DNA from: Aaosphaeria pasadenensis
Lineage: Eukaryota > Ascomycota > Dothideomycetes > Pleosporales
Direction: 5' to 3'
Length of the DNA: 64,000 nucleotides
Assembly (NCBI GenBank): GCA_022813625.1
Contig: JAKLMB010000025.1
Coordinates: 558,001 to 622,000, forward strand
The notes under the pieces are model-generated. The model made no database searches. It saw only the letters and a list, made by a program, of their open reading frames with translations, and was not told the origin of the DNA. The first letter of the stretch is position 1. Each line of letters begins with the position of its first letter. A program made the position numbers and the translations under genes. Shown one piece after another: positions 60,462 through 64,000 of the stretch.

Positions 60462-61085
60462 ATCTATCACATTCTTCCTGGGTTGCTCACAGAGTTAAAA
60501 GCGAATCCTCCTTTGGCCTCATTGTTTGAAAATCGATCACGTGAGAATAAAGCTTGGCTTATCAGGTATCGATAAGGCTAATAAACCCCACCTGGCCCAC
60601 GGAAGACCATCGGAAGACCGTCGGGAAGCTATCGCAGTTCTCCAGCGGGAAAACCCCGTCTACCTGCACGTACACGGTCAAGGTATCTACCCAGGTAGGT
60701 AGATGATGTATATATAGAATTCTCGCCGTGCACATCTTCTAATCCCCTGCAAGCTGCCGTAACTTAAGCTGCGAAAGAATCGGTTCTTGCTCAGAGGCAT
60801 TTCAAGGGAGCCGGCAAGGGTACCATTCTCACAAAAGGATTGAAACAGGAAGTAATATCAAATAATATCAAATGTGTACATATTCTCGTTCAGTAGTGAC
60901 AGTCTCAACTATTATCCAAAACTATTGACAATGCATGTCAATTGGTGCTAAGCACCCTGCAGACGACGTCGGTCACTTTCTACTATGTTGTGTTGAACAC
61001 ATAGGTTGCGAAAGATCTGTGGCATTCCATCCCCTTGTCTTCCCTAGTTCATACCACTCAAAATCATGATCGTCCAGCAAACACT
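60462..61085. other. Intergenic region
   Basis: The promoter of the 107-residue gene lies at the left. Mirrored words TACCCAGGTAGGTA occur at 60689-60703. A plus-strand TATATATAG at 60709-60717 has no gene downstream. Nothing else is seen. Confidence 0.5.
60537..60544. promoter_or_regulatory. Palindromic E-box TCACGTGA
   Basis: It lies 76 bp upstream of the ATG of the 107-residue minus-strand gene, on the usual promoter side. Confidence 0.4.
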
Positions 61086-61385
61086 CTAGCAAAAGAATCT
61101 CCACGATCCTTTGGTGCCAATGAAATTATGGCAGCCTTCGCTGGCAGCTCCGAAAGTCTGCGAAACAGCTCCACAGTTGGTGCCAGAATAGAACGTCAAG
61201 GAGCATGGCCTGTCCAGTTTATATCGAAGAGATGACCCCTGCTGAGTATTGCAGTTCAAAGGCGTATTGCCAATCTGTTGCTTGTTGCATACACCGGTGC
61301 AATCCTTTCCATACATGTCGCAAACATCACTCGCTTGAGAAATGGCCCCAAAAGCGAGGATTGCGGCCAGTATGAATCGTGCCAT
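61086..61385 (-). CDS. Small secreted cysteine-rich protein (effector-like)
   Basis: A single exon of 99 residues. ATG at 61385 opens a signal peptide (MARFILAAILAFGAISQAS), with likely cleavage before DVCDMYG. The mature chain of about 80 residues has eight cysteines (DVC, KDC, GVC, LNC, RPC, TNC, EGC, FFC), which could form four disulfides, and ends directly with Cys. Size, secretion signal and even cysteine number are those of fungal effector-like or antimicrobial proteins; no named family is recognised. A TATAAAT on the minus strand lies about 180 bp upstream. The frame is open further upstream but without another ATG. Confidence 0.82.
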   Translation of the reverse strand: MARFILAAILAFGAISQASDVCDMYGKDCTGVCNKQQIGNTPLNCNTQQGSSLRYKLDRPCSLTFYSGTNCGAVSQTFGAASEGCHNFIGTKGSWRFFC

Positions 61386-63395
61386 AATTGTTGTCAACCC
61401 TACCAAACAACTACTTAGCACAATACCGTAAAAGTTTGAACACCAAGCATACCTCTTCGTCGTGTCTTTCAACAGGCAGTCAATAAAAGTCTTAGAAAAC
61501 GGCGCTGAACTTGGGTTTCGTCTGTTTAAGCTGAATGAACATTCTTGTTATCCTAGGACTATTTATACCTGCAACGAGCACACTTCTATATTTTCACCCT
61601 TCCCCGAATCAGGTAAAGTAATGCGAATAGCATATTACTGATTGTCTATGTTTCCCAATATGCAGAATATCTTGCGAACCTCATGTCCGTACGTCTGCGA
61701 TGAATGAAAATCGCAAAGATAAGCTAAAGGAAGATGTTGATGCATAGATGAAATATTACATTGTAAACCCTTGTAAGAACTCCTTTATTCTACTGCCTCA
61801 GCCTTTGATCTGACCTATGTTCCGAGAAGAGCTACTTCTAGGTATGTAGTGCGAAATGCTCACTAAGCTGACATTACGAGCAATGCAGTTATTATGCATT
61901 AGCGTCTCCCTGTATTACAAAAGTAATGTAACGATCAGTTCGACTTACACTCAGTAAGGGAAGGGTATCGCAGAGGGTTTCGTAGATTGATAAAGCGAGT
62001 ATCAGAAACAGGGTAATAACTCTGACTTATCACATATAAGCTACTGTTATACTGGTAAGGTAATTCCAAAAGGTTAGATACAACTTGTTATTGACTACAA
62101 AGAACTCCTATATATAAAATCTAGAAATCTTATATACCTGTTCCTCCTAGTCCTTGCTTAGTCTGCTCAGTTTCCTTTAGTACCTAACTAATCAGACCAT
62201 GCACGTCACATGAGGTTAGATTACGTGATTACTTTCTGGGTAACATCAGGCTCCTCGAGTCTGATCTCCGACTTCCATCCCATTTCTTCATTCTTATAGG
62301 TTCTGGTGTCGTAACACCTAGCCCTAGACTAGTGCAGCAATTACCTCATACCTTTTGCATATATTTTGCCATTTGTGTTCTGAAATAAGAACATCTGTTC
62401 TTCCTTAACAGCTTACAATGAGTCTCTACTTGTTATCCAACGAGCTACAGCATCAAATCGCTCTTATCTTTCAGATACGACGAAAGCCTGGGCGTGCAAG
62501 ATATTATAAGGTAATGCGCTTCGGAGTTTGAACGCGTGCGATCAGATAGTGTGCAGAGAATATTTCAGTCAAATATACTGTTATGGAAGCGGAGATCCTG
62601 AGCATAGTCTCAAGAGCCAATTGTAGTATTTTTCTCCACGGCATTGTACGGACGGGCTATTTAAGGCAACTCCGTTGTAAATATATAGGTGGCATAGGGT
62701 TGACTATGGCACGGCACTAGTAGATACCTCGTATTCGTCTATCAACGTCCATTGATATATACGGAGTATTCTACGGACCCCACTAATATTATCGGAGGTA
62801 TTGGAAGTTGAAACAAGCGTAGGTGTTCTGCATCTGGGATTGTGTTGTGACGGAAATACTGCAAATAAACCTCTGATGTCTCCGGCATAATGTCGATCTT
62901 GAGTTTTGCATTTCTCTACTCGTTGATACCGTGGACTATCTGTCCTGTCAACGGATATTCGAGGCTAATGTCCCCAAGCATGGTCCAATAGAACTGGCCT
63001 TTATTGCTGATCCGACACAGATTATCATTGACGGTCGGCTCTGTTCTACTTGACATAGGTGAGTTCCGCCAATTTGTAGCATAACACACGATTATCCCAC
63101 TATCAAGAGAGAGATCTGCTCGGACCGGACTATCGTGATAGACCTCTAACAATTGCGTATTTGCAGAAAAAAGGCCGCTAAGTCCTGAAACTATCGATTA
63201 AGATGGCGATAAAAGGAACCCAGATTCCTTCTCTAACAAGACATTGCTATCACGATCAGTCACTCTTTGATAAAGTTTTAACAACCACACTCTTTACATA
63301 GCGAACCCTACACACTCGTTACGGAAACTCGATTCTATCGAATATTCCAATACATTCTTTGATCCAGAGTTCAGATTCGAGACAAACCAACAACC
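61386..63395. other. 2-kb AT-rich intergenic region
   Basis: AT-rich, with no supported gene. The block 62040-62160 (TATATATAAAATCTAG and similar) looks like eroded repeat DNA. The minus-strand frame 62916-63152 has no motifs. A GATAAAAG at 63208-63215 is a weak TATA candidate for the last gene. Confidence 0.5.
61561..61567 (-). promoter_or_regulatory. TATA box TATAAAT of the secreted cysteine-rich protein gene
   Basis: On the minus strand, about 176 bp before the ATG at 61385. Confidence 0.45.
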
Positions 63396-64000
63396 ATGCA
63401 GATCACTCAGAGTGTTCTGCTTGCACTTTTTGCAGCCTCTGCCCTCGCTCTTTCGAATGATGATACATTATCAGCCCGTGCCCGTAGGCCTGGTGGGAAG
63501 GCTGCAGCGATGCCGGCCAGACCTGTCAGGCCGAACGCTCCTCCGTCCAGACCAAGGACAGCACCAAACGAACCTCCGCCCGGGCCAGTTGCTCCTGGTC
63601 CTGGTCCTGGTCCTGCTGCTTCCGTTGACCCCGTTGCTCCTGTTCCTCCTCCTGTTCCTATTCACCCCATTCTTCCGAACCCTCTCGCGAACCCGAATGC
63701 CAACCCAGTTCTGCAGAACGACCCAGCTCTAGTCGAGAACACAGCGTCCTTGGAAGGAACCGTACTCCTATCAGCCTTTCCGTCTGCCTTCCCAGATGCG
63801 TCCGCAGCTGCCTCTCTGACTGAGGCCGAACTGCCTATCAAACAACCATCGCAGAATCCCTGGGGCGAGGAGGATCTAGATGGCCCTGAGTTTCGCAAGC
63901 GTAGTGACGGCGATCTTGGACTTGACAAGCGTGCCAAACACGTCTCAACCAACCCCAAGTATAGCAACCTCAATTGCCCCTCCCCGAATGCCAAGGTTCG
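63396..64000 (+). CDS. Proline-rich secretory preproprotein, 5' part (cut by window end)
   Basis: ATG at 63396 (CAACCATGC) opens a signal peptide MQITQSVLLALFAASALALS. The frame stays open to the window end (201 codons). Residues 25-100 are a Pro/Ala/Arg/Asn-rich low-complexity stretch with APGPGPGP and NPLANPNANP. Acidic residues follow (NPWGEEDLDGPEF), then two Lys-Arg dipeptides ten residues apart (168-169 and 178-179), which fit Kex2 processing. After the second site begins a different, polar, Tyr/Asn/Cys-containing sequence (AKHVSTNPKYSNLNCPSP), perhaps the mature domain. The layout of signal, propeptide and Kex2 sites occurs in secreted enzymes, in toxin-like proteins and in RiPP or pheromone precursors. 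The visible part cannot decide between them. Confidence 0.8.
   Translation, partial: MQITQSVLLALFAASALALSNDDTLSARARRPGGKAAAMPARPVRPNAPPSRPRTAPNEPPPGPVAPGPGPGPAASVDPVAPVPPPVPIHPILPNPLANPNANPVLQNDPALVENTASLEGTVLLSAFPSAFPDASAAASLTEAELPIKQPSQNPWGEEDLDGPEFRKRSDGDLGLDKRAKHVSTNPKYSNLNCPSPNAKV

Overview
The window is nuclear DNA of a filamentous ascomycete (Pezizomycotina). Genes carry short GT-AG introns, mostly 44-60 nt, with GTAAGT/GTACGT-like donors. The families are typical of moulds: two Zn2Cys6 regulators, two fungal rhodopsin-like membrane proteins, a TmpA-type membrane flavoprotein, a UstYa-type (DUF3328) enzyme, a cytochrome P450, and small secreted proteins. Intergenic DNA is rich in short palindromic words (ACTCCGTA, CCTAGGTA). 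The class cannot be fixed from sequence alone. All exon coordinates below were built by hand by matching splice sites, reading phase and family motifs.

Layout. Left part (1-43 kb), conserved or housekeeping genes with gene-poor gaps: rhodopsin-like protein (2.6-3.9 kb); a 7.6-kb stretch without a recognisable gene; TmpA-like protein (11.5-13.5); TRP/flavin-carrier-like channel (16.1-19.9); FYVE+RING E3 of the Pib1 type (21.4-23.4); a 4.7-kb gap with a decayed repeat; Zn2Cys6 regulator (28.0-31.2, minus); mitochondrial Dss1/CYT-4 exoribonuclease (32.6-35.8, minus) divergent from the molybdopterin synthase small subunit (36.6-36.9); second Zn2Cys6 regulator (37.8-40.9); Pmp3 (42.8-43.1).

Right part (45-64 kb), transport, oxidation and secretion genes with the look of an accessory region: sugar porter; DUF1593 nucleoside-hydrolase-like protein; MCT-like MFS transporter with a 274-bp inverted-repeat element 121 bp upstream of its start; UstYa-like enzyme; a two-exon 54-residue signal-peptide gene; cytochrome P450; rhodopsin-like protein; amadoriase-type FAD oxidase; a 107-residue unknown; an 8-cysteine secreted protein; and the 5' part of a proline-rich secretory protein with two Lys-Arg sites, cut by the window end.

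Most interesting observation: UstYa-type enzyme, P450 and MFS transporter surround a tiny secretory peptide whose second exon encodes Tyr-Ile-Val-Gly and further Tyr/Cys residues. In dikaritin (ustiloxin-type) RiPP clusters, UstYa proteins cyclise Tyr-containing cores released from secretory precursors. A compact, undescribed fungal RiPP locus is therefore a reasonable but unproven reading. Against it, the peptide has no repeated core and no Lys-Arg sites, and no second UstY gene or tyrosinase was seen.
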